A stretch of DNA of 64,000 nt from Kitasatospora phosalacinea (GCF_030268885.1 NZ_BSSA01000018.1:109590-173589), one strand, 5' to 3'. Counted from the first letter of the stretch, positions 36,076 to 43,930 are shown. Notes: generated by a model from the sequence alone, not told the origin. A program made the numbers and translations.

Positions 36076-36924
36076 GTGAGCCAGTACGCGCAGAACCAGC
36101 ACGCGGGGGGCCAGGTGCCACCCCGACCGGCGGCGTCCCCGCAGCCGGTGGCGCCCCACCCGCCGTACCACGCACCGGCACTGCCGCCCGGGTCCACCCA
36201 GCCGATCCCCGTCCTCGGGCCCACCGCGCCCCGGCCCGACCGGCCGACCGTCCCGCTCAAGGCCGTCGCCCCGGTCGCCCCCGGCGGCACCGGGCACTTC
36301 CTGCTCCCGACCGGAGGGACCGTCCAGCTGCCCGCCCCGCCGCCCCAGTCGCCCGCACCCCCGGCCCCGCTGCCGATGGGGCCGATCGCCGTCCTGCTGA
36401 TCGGCGCGGCCGGTGCGGGCAAGACCACCGTCGCCCGCTACTGGGCCGAACGCCGTCCCACCCCCACCGCGCACATCAGCCTCGACGACGTCCGCGAATG
36501 GGTCCAGTCCGGCTTCGCCAACCCCCAGTCCGGCTGGAACACCGCCTCCGAGGCCCAGTACCGCCTGGCCCGCCGCACCTGCGGCTTCGCCTGCCGCAAC
36601 TACCTCGCCAACGGGATCTCCTGCATCATCGACGACGCGGTCTTCCCCGACCGCCCCGCGATCGGCCTCGGCGGCTGGAAGCGCCACATCGGCCCCGGCA
36701 TGATCCCCGTCGTCCTCCTCCCCGGCCTCGACCGCGTCCTCGCCCGCAACGCCGAACGCTCCGGCAATCGCCGCCTCTCCGACGACGAGGTCGCCCGCAT
36801 CCACGGCCGCATGGCGGGCTGGCGCACCTCGGGGCTGCCGATCATCGACAACTCCAACCTGACCGTGCCGGAGACGGCGGCGGCGCTCGACCACGCGATC
36901 CTGAGCCGGCTGCACGCGCGCTGA
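36076..36924 (+). CDS. P-loop (AAA/zeta-toxin-like) ATPase or kinase with Pro-rich head
   Basis: A 282-residue protein. The first 100 residues are Pro/Ala/Gln-rich and probably disordered. A P-loop domain follows with Walker A GAAGAGKTT (110-118), then HISLDDVREWV, a segment with several Cys (CGFACRNYLANGISCIIDD) and VVLLPGLDRVLARNAER. It resembles small kinases that take a DD acidic motif after the P-loop (polynucleotide kinase or zeta-toxin type), but I cannot assign a substrate. The GTG at 36076 has AGGGAGG 5 bases upstream. Confidence 0.75.
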   Translation: MSQYAQNQHAGGQVPPRPAASPQPVAPHPPYHAPALPPGSTQPIPVLGPTAPRPDRPTVPLKAVAPVAPGGTGHFLLPTGGTVQLPAPPPQSPAPPAPLPMGPIAVLLIGAAGAGKTTVARYWAERRPTPTAHISLDDVREWVQSGFANPQSGWNTASEAQYRLARRTCGFACRNYLANGISCIIDDAVFPDRPAIGLGGWKRHIGPGMIPVVLLPGLDRVLARNAERSGNRRLSDDEVARIHGRMAGWRTSGLPIIDNSNLTVPETAAALDHAILSRLHAR

Positions 36925-36997
36925 GGTCCCGCTGCGCGGCCGGTCGGGGGCGCGCGGTTCTCGGGGCGGGGAAGGTTCCGCTGCCCGGTGGTCGGGG

Positions 36998-37900
36998 TCA
37001 GTCCTCGGTGAAGTAGTGGTCCTCGTCCAGGTCGTCGAGCAGGCCCGGGTGGGTCGGGTGCCAGTCGAGGAGGGCGCGGGTGGCCTCGGCGGAGGCGGGG
37101 AGGTCGAGGGGGACGACGCGGGCGAGGAAGCCGAAGTGCTCGTCGGCCCGGGAGTCGTCGACGGGGGCGGTGGGGAGGCCGAGGCGGATGCCGATGCGTT
37201 CGGCGATCTCGCGGAAGGGGACGCCCTCGTCGTCGACGGCGTGCAGGCGGGTGCCGGCCGGGGCGTGTTCGAGGGCGAGGCGGTAGAGGCGGGCGGCGTC
37301 GAGGGTGTGGACGGCGGGCCAGCGGTTGGTGCCGTCGCCGAGGTAGCCGGAGGTGCCGGTGGCGCGGGCGGTGCGGATCAGCAGGGGGACGAAGCCGTGC
37401 CGGTCGAGCGGGCTGTGGACGACCGGGGGGAGGCGGACGACGCTGGTGCGCACGCCGTCGGCGGCGGCGTCGACCAGGGCCCGTTCGGCCTCGGTGCGCG
37501 GCGCGCCGGGGGCGACCCGGCTCTCCAGGGAGAGCTGTCCGGGGGCGCTGCCGCCGCCCGTCCCGCCGGTGCCGACCAGGGGCTTGCCGGTGCCCGCGAG
37601 CGCTTCGACCAGGGCGCGGACGGCCTTGAGGTCGTCGGCCATCGCTCCGGCGTAGTCGCCGCCGAGCATCGCCTCGTGCTTGAAGGCGAGGTGGACGACG
37701 CCGTCGGCGGCCGCGGCGGCGGCCCGCAGGCCGTCGAGGTCGTCGAGGTCGCCGCGGCGGACGTCCGCGCCGAGGGCGGTGAGCGCGGCGGCGGAGGCGT
37801 CGGAGCGGGCGAGGCCGGTGACGCGGTGACCGGCGGCGAGCAGGTCGGGGACGAGGGCCGAGCCGAGGTGGCCGGTGGCTCCGGTGACGAAGACGTGCAC
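36998..37900 (-). CDS. NAD(P)-dependent SDR/epimerase-type oxidoreductase
   Basis: A 300-residue extended SDR with the nucleotide loop GATGHLG (7-13), GLARSDASAAAL for cofactor selection and GVVHLAFKHEA. The Tyr-Lys pair of classical SDRs is not obvious, so it may belong to the NAD(P)H-binding, NmrA-like or epimerase-like group. The substrate is unknown. The start is GTG 37900 with GGAGG upstream. It is divergent from a tetR gene, with two matching operators between them. Confidence 0.85.
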   Translation of the reverse strand: MHVFVTGATGHLGSALVPDLLAAGHRVTGLARSDASAAALTALGADVRRGDLDDLDGLRAAAAAADGVVHLAFKHEAMLGGDYAGAMADDLKAVRALVEALAGTGKPLVGTGGTGGGSAPGQLSLESRVAPGAPRTEAERALVDAAADGVRTSVVRLPPVVHSPLDRHGFVPLLIRTARATGTSGYLGDGTNRWPAVHTLDAARLYRLALEHAPAGTRLHAVDDEGVPFREIAERIGIRLGLPTAPVDDSRADEHFGFLARVVPLDLPASAEATRALLDWHPTHPGLLDDLDEDHYFTED

Positions 37901-37914
37901 GAGTGGACCTCCGA

Positions 37915-37937
37915 GTGATGAGACCTTGTCCCATCAC
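37915..37937. promoter_or_regulatory. TetR operator copy 1 (SDR side)
   Basis: A 23-bp imperfect palindrome beginning GTGATGAGAC and ending GTCCCATCAC, with 9 of 11 base pairs matching. It lies 15 bp upstream of the SDR start, over its likely promoter or leader. The same element recurs 41 bp away. Confidence 0.65.
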
Positions 37938-37955
37938 CATAGCTCGCCGGGCCCG

Positions 37956-37978
37956 GTGATGCGACCATGTCCCGTCAC
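37956..37978. promoter_or_regulatory. TetR operator copy 2 (tetR side)
   Basis: A 23-bp imperfect palindrome beginning GTGATGCGAC and ending GTCCCGTCAC, with 8 of 11 pairs matching. It abuts the tetR -10 element TAGAAT (37980-37985), so binding should block tetR transcription. Confidence 0.65.
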
Positions 37979-37979
37979 G

Positions 37980-37985
37980 TAGAAT
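37980..37985 (+). promoter_or_regulatory. -10 element for a leaderless tetR mRNA
   Basis: TAGAAT ends 8 nt before the tetR ATG at 37993, and no ribosome binding site is present. Confidence 0.5.
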
Positions 37986-37992
37986 CCGGATC

Positions 37993-38559
37993 ATGGCCAG
38001 ATGGGACCCGAACGCCCGCCAGCGGCTGGAGCGCGCCGCGCTGGAGCTCTTCGTCCGGCAGGGCTACGACCGCACCACCGTCGCCGAGATCGCCGAGCGC
38101 GCGGGCCTGGCCAAGAGCACCTTCTTCCGGCACTTCGCGGACAAGCGCGAGGTGCTCTCCGGCGGCGACGCCCTGACCCGCCTGCTCACCGGCGCGGTCG
38201 CCGCCGCCCCGCCCGGGGCGGGGCCGCGGCAGGCCGTCGAGGCCGCGCTGGCCGCCGTCGGCGCGCAGGCCTTCACCGCCGAGCGCCACGAGACCGTCCG
38301 GGAGCGCCAGCAGGTGGTCGCCGCCAACCCGGAGCTGACCGAGCGCGAACTGCTCAAGCGCGAGGCGCTCGCCGCCGCCCTCACCGCCGCCCTGCGCGAA
38401 CGCGGCGTCCCCGAGCCCACCGCCGTGCTCGCCGCCGTGCTGGGCCTGCTCGCCCTGCGCGCCGCCCTCGCCCGCTGGACCGCCCGCCCCGGCCAGGACT
38501 TCACCGCCCTGGCGCTGGCCGAGCTGACCGCCCTGTGCGAGGCCGCCGCCGCGCTCTGA
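37993..38559 (+). CDS. TetR-family transcriptional regulator
   Basis: A 188-residue regulator with an N-terminal helix-turn-helix (RLERAALELFVRQGYDRTT-type opening, then IAERAGLAKSTFFRHFADKREVL) and an Ala-rich helical ligand-binding domain. It is divergent from the SDR gene and the shared 93-bp spacer holds two copies of one 23-bp palindrome. It probably represses both itself and the SDR gene and is released by a ligand related to the SDR substrate. This is inference from layout. Confidence 0.92.
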   Translation: MARWDPNARQRLERAALELFVRQGYDRTTVAEIAERAGLAKSTFFRHFADKREVLSGGDALTRLLTGAVAAAPPGAGPRQAVEAALAAVGAQAFTAERHETVRERQQVVAANPELTERELLKREALAAALTAALRERGVPEPTAVLAAVLGLLALRAALARWTARPGQDFTALALAELTALCEAAAAL

Positions 38560-38614
38560 GCCGCCGGGCCGGACCGCCCCGGGTGTCCGAGCGGCCTGGG
38601 AGAATGGACTCCTC

Positions 38615-38659
38615 GCGACCACTGCGACCACCGCGACCACCACCGCGACCGCCACGACC
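38615..38659 (+). repeat. 9-bp tandem repeat upstream of the Fpg/Nei gene
   Basis: GCGACCACT, GCGACCACC, GCGACCACC, ACC, GCGACCGCC and ACGACC follow one another directly before the AGGAG ribosome binding site. Such a repeat in a leader could affect translation or vary in copy number. Confidence 0.7.
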
Positions 38660-38674
38660 GAGGAGTTGACGCCG

Positions 38675-39481
38675 GTGCCCGAGGGGCATGTGATCCACCG
38701 CCTGGCCAGGGAGAACGACGCGCTGTTCGGCGGCCGTCCGGTGCGGGTGTCCAGCCCGCAGGGGCGCTTCGCGGAGGGCGCCGCGCTGATCGACGGGCGG
38801 GTGCTGGACGAGGCGGAGGCGCACGGCAAGCACCTGTTCCTGGGTTTCGGCGAGCACTGGCTGCACGTGCACCTGGGGCTGTACGGGAAGTACGACTTCG
38901 GCGCGGGCGAGCCCCCGGAGCCGGTCGGCCAGGTCCGGCTGCGGATGGTGAACGACAGCGGCTACGCCGACCTGCGCGGCCCGACCGCCTGCGAACTGCT
39001 CACCCCCGCGGAGAAGGCCGCCGTCCACCGCCGCCTGGGCCCGGACCCGCTGCGTCCGGGCGAGGCGGGTGACGAGGCGTGGCGGCGGATCTCCCGCAGC
39101 GGCAGCACGGTCGCCGCCCTGCTGATGGACCAGAAGGTGCTGGCGGGCGTCGGGAACGTGTACCGCGCCGAGGTGCTGTTCCGCCTCGGCATCAGCCCGC
39201 ACCGCCCCGGCCGCGACCTCTCCCGCCCCGAGTGGGACGCGATCTGGGCCGACCTGGTCGCCCTGATGCACGACGGAGTGGCCGCGGGCCGGATCGACAC
39301 CGTCCGCCCCGAGCACACCCCGGAGGCGATGGGCCGCCCGCCGCGGGTGGACGACCACGGCGGCGAGGTGTACGTCTACCGGCGGCACGACCAGCCCTGC
39401 CTGGTGTGCGAAACGCCGGTCCGCACCGAGGAGTTGGCCGCCCGGAACCTGTTCTGGTGCCCGCGCTGCCAGCAGGCCTGA
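38675..39481 (+). CDS. Fpg/Nei-family DNA glycosylase/AP lyase
   Basis: Base-excision repair enzyme for oxidised bases. The 268-residue product begins MPEGHVIHRLA. Pro2 is the Schiff-base nucleophile and Glu3 is also catalytic, so the start must be the GTG at 38675 and not the TTG at 38666. It has the conserved GKHLFLGF Lys loop, the helix-two-turn-helix (LLMDQKVLAGVGNVYRAEVLF) and a C-terminal zinc finger (CLVC and CPRC). MPEGH rather than MPELP points to the Nei branch. AGGAG is 9 bases upstream. Confidence 0.93.
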   Translation: MPEGHVIHRLARENDALFGGRPVRVSSPQGRFAEGAALIDGRVLDEAEAHGKHLFLGFGEHWLHVHLGLYGKYDFGAGEPPEPVGQVRLRMVNDSGYADLRGPTACELLTPAEKAAVHRRLGPDPLRPGEAGDEAWRRISRSGSTVAALLMDQKVLAGVGNVYRAEVLFRLGISPHRPGRDLSRPEWDAIWADLVALMHDGVAAGRIDTVRPEHTPEAMGRPPRVDDHGGEVYVYRRHDQPCLVCETPVRTEELAARNLFWCPRCQQA

Positions 39482-39552
39482 CGCTCCGTCACCGCGGCAA
39501 GCCTTGACGCAAGGTTGACCAGCGCTTGGGCGAGGCCCCGGAGCGGCGCTCC

Positions 39553-39558
39553 TATTGT
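39553..39558 (+). promoter_or_regulatory. -10 element for a near-leaderless DUF6445-like mRNA
   Basis: TATTGT (39553-39558) ends 8 nt before the ATG at 39566. Confidence 0.4.
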
Positions 39559-39565
39559 CGGGGCC

Positions 39566-40258
39566 ATGCCCGTACAACCGTTCCAGGGCCCGCGCCCCAC
39601 CCCGGCGCTCCCGGTCCTGCCGTACCGCAAGCCCACCAGGGGACGCGACTACTGGGTGCTGGACGACGTCCTCCCCGACCCGGACGCGGTGCGGGCCCGG
39701 CACCTGGCGCGCACGGACTGGGACGAGGGCTACCCGCACCGGCCGGAGCCCTGGCCGGGGCTGCGGGCGATGCCCGGGCTGGAGCCGGACGAGCTGGCGC
39801 ACGTGGAGGGGCTGGTCCGGGCGGCGACCGGGGCCGAGCGGATCTGGGCGCTGGACGAGGCCGAGGGCGGCACGTTCAACCACAACTGCGTGCAGGTGGT
39901 CGGGGCGGGGGAGTGCGAGCCGCGGCCGCACACCGACTCGCGTGCGCTGTGCCGGTACGCGGCCGTGCTGTACCTGAACCCGGCCGTCCCCAAGCGCTGC
40001 GGCACCAGCTTCTACCGGCAGAGCCTCCCCGGCGGGCGGCTGGGTGGCAACAGCGTGGTGGCCCCGCACAACAACCTGGTGGACGCCCTGGGCACCCGCT
40101 TCGTCCCGCCGGACTCCTTCACCGAGGACCTGGCCGTCCCGCACCGCTACAACCGGCTGCTGCTCTACACCGCCAACCTGATCCACACCGCGACCGAGTA
40201 CCACGGCGCGACGCTGGAGGAGAAGCGGATGACCTGCGTCTTCTTCTGGATGGCCTGA
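39566..40258 (+). CDS. DUF6445-like protein, probable Fe(II)/2-oxoglutarate-type fold
   Basis: A 230-residue protein. PHTDS (122-126) gives an HxD pair, followed by strands CRYAAVLYLNPAVP and CGTSFYRQ, and a distal His in NLIHTATEYHG (207 or 213). That is the order of metal ligands in 2-oxoglutarate oxygenase folds, and a C-terminal MTCVFFW strand fits. The substrate is unknown. The ATG at 39566 is preferred over an upstream in-frame start at 39515 because a -10 lies between them. It is a single gene with no partner. Confidence 0.72.
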   Translation: MPVQPFQGPRPTPALPVLPYRKPTRGRDYWVLDDVLPDPDAVRARHLARTDWDEGYPHRPEPWPGLRAMPGLEPDELAHVEGLVRAATGAERIWALDEAEGGTFNHNCVQVVGAGECEPRPHTDSRALCRYAAVLYLNPAVPKRCGTSFYRQSLPGGRLGGNSVVAPHNNLVDALGTRFVPPDSFTEDLAVPHRYNRLLLYTANLIHTATEYHGATLEEKRMTCVFFWMA

Positions 40259-40371
40259 CGCGCCCGGGCGGGCTGACGCGCCGTCACCACGGCCCTGATC
40301 AGGCGTGATCTGTGCCACCCGGGCCGGGGTGCGCTCTTGCCGCCGCACCCGCGGCGGGCCTACGGTGGGCG

Positions 40372-40558
40372 GGCCGTGGTGCTCGGGAAGCCGGTGCACT
40401 GCGACCGCCGCGGGAGCGGGGGTCGCAGGAGTCCGGAGCGGCCCTCGCCACTGTGATCGGGGAGTCGTCGGCTCCCACCCCGTGCCACTGGCCGCTCGCG
40501 GCCGGGAAGGCCGGGAGCCGGCGCACAACACCCCGTCAGCCAGGAGACCGGCCACGGC
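40372..40558 (+). ncRNA. Cobalamin (B12) riboswitch
   Basis: The closing helix P1 is GCCGTGG (40373-40379) with CCACGGC (40552-40558). Inside are GGGAAGCCGGTG, the core GCGGCCCTCGCCACTGTGA (about 40439-40455), the CCGGGAAGGCCGGGAGCC arm, and the B12 box AGCCAGGAGACCGGCC (40538-40553). It lies 42 bp upstream of a Ni/Co transporter in the 342-bp gap after the DUF6445-like gene. Excess adenosylcobalamin should shut the transporter off. Confidence 0.93.
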
Positions 40559-40600
40559 ATCTCACGAAGTGATCCACGAGGTGCTGGAGCGTGAACGCGG

Positions 40601-41734
40601 ATGACCGCGCATGAAATCACCCTGCCCGGGAACGAACCCGGCTCCCCCCTGCCCGTCTTCCGCTGGCGGCGCGAGGACACCCTGCGCACGGCCGGCCTGA
40701 TGGCGGTGATCCTGGCCATGCACGTGGTGGCCTTCGGGACGCTGCTGTTCCTGGTCGCGCCGCACGAGTACAAGGTCGGCACCCAGGTGTTCGGCGTCGG
40801 CCTGGGCATCACCGCGTACACCCTGGGCATGCGGCACGCCTTCGACGCCGACCACATCGCGGTGATCGACAACACCACCCGCAAGCTGATGGCGGACGGC
40901 CGCCGCCCGGTCTCGGTGGGCTTCTGGTTCGCCCTCGGCCACTCCTCGATGGTGGTGATCATGGCCGCCCTGGTGGCCGGCGGCGCGGCGCTGGCGGGCA
41001 CCCTGATGGACGAGGACTCCACCACCCACCGGGTGCTCGGCACCATCGGCACCACCGCGTCCGGCGCCTTCCTCTACCTGATCGCGGCGCTCAACCTGGT
41101 GGCCCTGCTGGGCATCTGGCGGGTGTTCCGGGCGATGCGGGCCGGGCAGTACGACGAGGCCGAGCTGGAGCGGCACCTGGACGCCCGCGGCTTCCTGGCC
41201 CGGCTGCTGGGCCGGGCCACCCGCTCGATCAGCCGGCCCGGCCAGATGTTCCCGGTCGGGATGGTGCTCGGCCTGGGCTTCGACACCGCCACCGAGGTCA
41301 CGCTGATGGTGATGGCCGGGTCCGGCGCGGCCTCCGGGCTGCCCTGGTACGCGGTGGTCTGCCTGCCGCTGCTGTTCGCCGCCGGGATGAGCCTGTTCGA
41401 CACCCTGGACGGCACGTTCATGAACTTCGCCTACCAGTGGGCGTTCGCCAACCCGGTCCGCAAGGTGTACTACAACCTGACCATCACCGGGCTGTCGATC
41501 GCGGTGGCCTTCGTGATCGGCACCATCGAGCTGGTCGCCGTGCTGCACGACAAGTTCGACCTGGCCGACCCGGTCACCGGCTGGATCGCGGGCCTCAGCC
41601 TGGACAACGTCGGCTTCGTGATCGTCGGCCTGTTCGTGGTGGTCTGGGCCGCCGCGATCGGCTACTGGCGGATCGCCAAGCGCTCCCGGGCGTTCGCGGG
41701 AGCGGCTGCAGGGGCGGGGGCCGACGCGTCGTGA
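40601..41734 (+). CDS. NiCoT-family nickel/cobalt transporter
   Basis: A 377-residue permease with about eight membrane helices. The NiCoT signature RHAFDADHIAVIDNTTRK begins at 78, and GLGFDTATEVTLM and AGMSLFDTLDG are the other conserved motifs. A cytoplasmic loop of about 60 residues separates the halves (YDEAELERHLDARGF). The B12 riboswitch upstream makes cobalt the likely physiological substrate. It converges on the EamA gene, with 7 bp between the stop codons. Confidence 0.94.
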   Translation: MTAHEITLPGNEPGSPLPVFRWRREDTLRTAGLMAVILAMHVVAFGTLLFLVAPHEYKVGTQVFGVGLGITAYTLGMRHAFDADHIAVIDNTTRKLMADGRRPVSVGFWFALGHSSMVVIMAALVAGGAALAGTLMDEDSTTHRVLGTIGTTASGAFLYLIAALNLVALLGIWRVFRAMRAGQYDEAELERHLDARGFLARLLGRATRSISRPGQMFPVGMVLGLGFDTATEVTLMVMAGSGAASGLPWYAVVCLPLLFAAGMSLFDTLDGTFMNFAYQWAFANPVRKVYYNLTITGLSIAVAFVIGTIELVAVLHDKFDLADPVTGWIAGLSLDNVGFVIVGLFVVVWAAAIGYWRIAKRSRAFAGAAAGAGADAS

Positions 41735-41741
41735 CGGGGCG

Positions 41742-42587
41742 TCAGCCGGCGGCCAGGATCAGCGTCCCGGCCACCGCGAGGCCCGCGCCCACCACCTGCA
41801 CCCGCAGCAGCCGCTCCTTCAGCAGGCCGCGCGCCATCAGTGCGGTGACCACCGGGTAGAGCGAGGCCAGCACGGCCGCCACCGCCACCGAGCCCAGGTG
41901 CGAGGCGGCCGCGTACAGGCCGTTCGCGGCCACGTCGGCGACCCCGACGGCGGTCAGTGCGGGCAGCGACCGCGCGCCCGCCGAGAGTCCGAGGGGCTGT
42001 CGGCGGGCCGCGACGGCCAGCATCCCGGCGCCGACCACCGCGTTGGTCAGCCGCTGCACGCACAGCGTCAGCAGCAGGGCGCCGCCCGCGCTGGCGTGCG
42101 CGACCAGGGCCAGCACCGCGCCGAAGGCGAAGGCCGCGCCGAGGGTGAGCAGCAGCACCTGCCGGCTCACCGCCGCCCCGCCGCGCTGCGGGCCGCCGGC
42201 CAGGGCGACCCCGGCGACGGCCACCGCGATGCCCAGCCCCTGGACGGCGCCCGGCCGTTCGCCGAGGAACAGGCCGACCCCGATCGGCACCAGCACGCCG
42301 ACGGTGGCCAGCGGCGACACCACGCCCATCGGCCCGAGCGCCAGCGCCCGGTAGAAGGCCAGCAGCGCGAACGGCCCGATCACGCCCGCCGCCACCGCGT
42401 ACCAGAGGGCGGGGGAGGCCCCGGGCCAGCCGCCGGTGGCGGTCACCGCGACCGCGAGCACCGCGGCGGCGGCCGTCTGCGAGAGCACCACCACCGTCAG
42501 CGCGGGCATCCGCCGGGTGATCGCCCCGCCCCCGTAGTCGGCGACGCCCCACAGCAGGCTGGCGAGCAGGGCGAGGGCGGCGCTCAT
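41742..42587 (-). CDS. EamA/DMT-family membrane transporter
   Basis: A 281-residue protein with ten predicted helices in two EamA repeats (first from LALLASLLWGVADYGGG, second from VLLLTLGAAFAFGAVLALVAH). The family exports metabolites or drugs. The substrate is unknown. The ATG at 42587 (MSAALALLASLL) starts right at the first helix. It is divergent from an XRE-cupin regulator, a common arrangement in which the regulator controls the transporter. Confidence 0.9.
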   Translation of the reverse strand: MSAALALLASLLWGVADYGGGAITRRMPALTVVVLSQTAAAAVLAVAVTATGGWPGASPALWYAVAAGVIGPFALLAFYRALALGPMGVVSPLATVGVLVPIGVGLFLGERPGAVQGLGIAVAVAGVALAGGPQRGGAAVSRQVLLLTLGAAFAFGAVLALVAHASAGGALLLTLCVQRLTNAVVGAGMLAVAARRQPLGLSAGARSLPALTAVGVADVAANGLYAAASHLGSVAVAAVLASLYPVVTALMARGLLKERLLRVQVVGAGLAVAGTLILAAG

Positions 42588-42613
42588 GAGGCGGTGAGGT
42601 GGGCGGACAGCAT

Positions 42614-42641
42614 GGTGGACTCCGCAGTACAGTCGGTGGAC
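42614..42641. promoter_or_regulatory. Direct repeats between EamA and XRE genes
   Basis: GGTGGAC occurs at 42614-42620 and 42635-42641, 21 bp (two helical turns) apart in the 86-bp divergent spacer. They are candidate binding sites for the XRE regulator. Confidence 0.35.
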
Positions 42642-42673
42642 CTGGCGATGCCGCCGCAGCATAGTTCAACCCA

Positions 42674-43282
42674 GTGCACCGACCCAACCAGAATATTGGA
42701 CTGCCCGTGCCGGACGCCGACCTCGTCACCCAGGCCCTCGCCCGCAACCTCAAGCGCCTGCGCCTCGACCGCGGCCACACCCTGGACGCCCTGGCCGCCC
42801 GTTCCGGGGTCAGCCGCGGCATGGTCGTCCAGATCGAACAGGCGCGCACCAACCCCAGCATCGGCACCGTGGTCCGGCTCGCCGACGCGCTCGGCGTCTC
42901 GATCGCCCGGCTGCTCGACTACGACGCCGCCTCGGAGGTCAGGATCGTCCCCGCCGAGGACGCCGTCCGGCTGTGGACCGGTCCCGGGGGCGGCAGCGGC
43001 ACCCTGCTCGGCGGCACCGAGGCCCCCGGCCCGCTGGAGCTGTGGTCCTGGCACCTGCACCCCGGCGAGGCGCACGCCTCCGACCCGCACCCGCCCGGCA
43101 CCGTCGAGATCGCCCGGGTCGACGAGGGCGTCCTCACCCTCGTCCTGGACGGCCGCGACCACCGCGTCCCCGCCGGGTCCACCGCCTCCTACGAGGCCGG
43201 CACCGCCCACGGCTACCGCAACGACGGCGAGGTGCCCTGCCGGATCACCATGGTGGTCTCCGTCCCCCCGCCCGGCGCATGA
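42674..43282 (+). CDS. XRE-family regulator with cupin domain
   Basis: A 202-residue regulator: helix-turn-helix at about 20-75 (ALARNLKRLRLDRGHTLDALAARSG, SRGMVVQIEQARTNPSIGTV) and a cupin sensor domain at about 105-195. The GTG at 42674 has TAGTTC ending 7 nt upstream, which suggests a leaderless start. A GTG at 42707 (MPDADLVTQ) is the alternative. It probably regulates the divergent EamA transporter. The effector is unknown. Confidence 0.88.
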   Translation: MHRPNQNIGLPVPDADLVTQALARNLKRLRLDRGHTLDALAARSGVSRGMVVQIEQARTNPSIGTVVRLADALGVSIARLLDYDAASEVRIVPAEDAVRLWTGPGGGSGTLLGGTEAPGPLELWSWHLHPGEAHASDPHPPGTVEIARVDEGVLTLVLDGRDHRVPAGSTASYEAGTAHGYRNDGEVPCRITMVVSVPPPGA

Positions 43283-43285
43283 CGA

Positions 43286-43313
43286 AGGGCCCCGGGGGAA
43301 GCCCCGGGGCCCT
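43286..43313. terminator. Bidirectional terminator between XRE gene and rpmE2
   Basis: A perfect 12-bp stem, AGGGCCCCGGGG (43286-43297) and its complement (43302-43313), with a GAAG loop, between convergent stops. Confidence 0.8.
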
Positions 43314-43327
43314 GCGGTGCGTGCCGG

Positions 43328-43570
43328 TCAGCCGCCGTACCGGCGCCGGTACAGCTCGACCCGGCCCTCGGTGTCCATCAGGCGGGCCCGGCCGGTGTAG
43401 AACGGGTGGCTCGCCGAGGACGTCTCGACGTCGACCACCGGGTACGTCCGCCCGTCCGCCCACGCGACCGTGCGGTCGCTGGAGGCGGTCGACCTGGTCA
43501 GGAACGACAGGCCGCCGGTCCTGTCCCGGAACACCACCGGACGGTACTCGGGGTGGATTCCCTGCTGCAT
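43328..43570 (-). CDS. rpmE2: Zinc-free type B 50S ribosomal protein L31
   Basis: An 80-residue L31 paralogue (MQQGIHPEYRPVVFRDRTG, then VVDVETSSASHPFYTG) with no Cys residues, so it lacks the zinc ribbon of the type A protein. Such copies replace the zinc-binding form under zinc starvation and free zinc. The ATG at 43570 has GAGGAGGAG upstream on the minus strand. It follows rpmG after 69 bp, probably on one zinc-controlled transcript. Confidence 0.94.
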   Translation of the reverse strand: MQQGIHPEYRPVVFRDRTGGLSFLTRSTASSDRTVAWADGRTYPVVDVETSSASHPFYTGRARLMDTEGRVELYRRRYGG

Positions 43571-43639
43571 GACTGCTCCTCCTCGCTGGGTGCCCTCGCT
43601 GGATGCGTGTGCGATCGGACGGGTGCGCCGCCCGCGCGG

Positions 43640-43804
43640 TCAGCGGGCCTCGCGGAACTCCACGTGCCGCCCGGCCACCGGGTCGAACTTCCGCAGGGCC
43701 ATCCGGTCGGGGTCGTTGCGGCGGTTCTTCCTGGTCACGTACGTGAAGCCGGTGCCCGCCGTGGACCGGAGCGTGATCACCGGTCGCAGTTCGCTGCGCG
43801 CCAT
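43640..43804 (-). CDS. rpmG: Zinc-free 50S ribosomal protein L33 paralogue
   Basis: A 54-residue L33 (MARSELRPVITLRSTAGTG, FTYVTRKNRRNDPDR) without the two CxxC motifs of zinc-binding L33. It is the first gene of the rpmG-rpmE2 pair. The ATG at 43804 has GGGAGG upstream. A Zur-box-like element sits just upstream at 43825-43846, fitting derepression in low zinc. Confidence 0.92.
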   Translation of the reverse strand: MARSELRPVITLRSTAGTGFTYVTRKNRRNDPDRMALRKFDPVAGRHVEFREAR

Positions 43805-43824
43805 CGTCTCGGCCTCCCTCTCCC

Positions 43825-43846
43825 GGCAACGATTGCCGTTTTCACC
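43825..43846 (-). promoter_or_regulatory. Candidate Zur operator upstream of rpmG
   Basis: Read on the minus strand, TGAAAACG, the spacer GCAAT and CGTTGCC form the 8-5-8 layout of actinobacterial Zur boxes. The left half is close to the consensus TGAAAATG and the AACG/CGTT core is perfectly dyadic. It lies about 20 bp before the rpmG start. Confidence 0.5.
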
Positions 43847-43924
43847 AAGCCACAACGCGCCGCCCCCCGCCCGCATTCCCGCCCCGTCGGCCGGTCCCGA
43901 CAGGCGCCCCGCCGCCCCCGTTCG

Positions 43925-43930
43925 TACGCT
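43925..43930 (+). promoter_or_regulatory. -10 element for a leaderless M24-protein mRNA
   Basis: TACGCT (43925-43930) ends 7 nt before the ATG at 43937. Confidence 0.45.
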
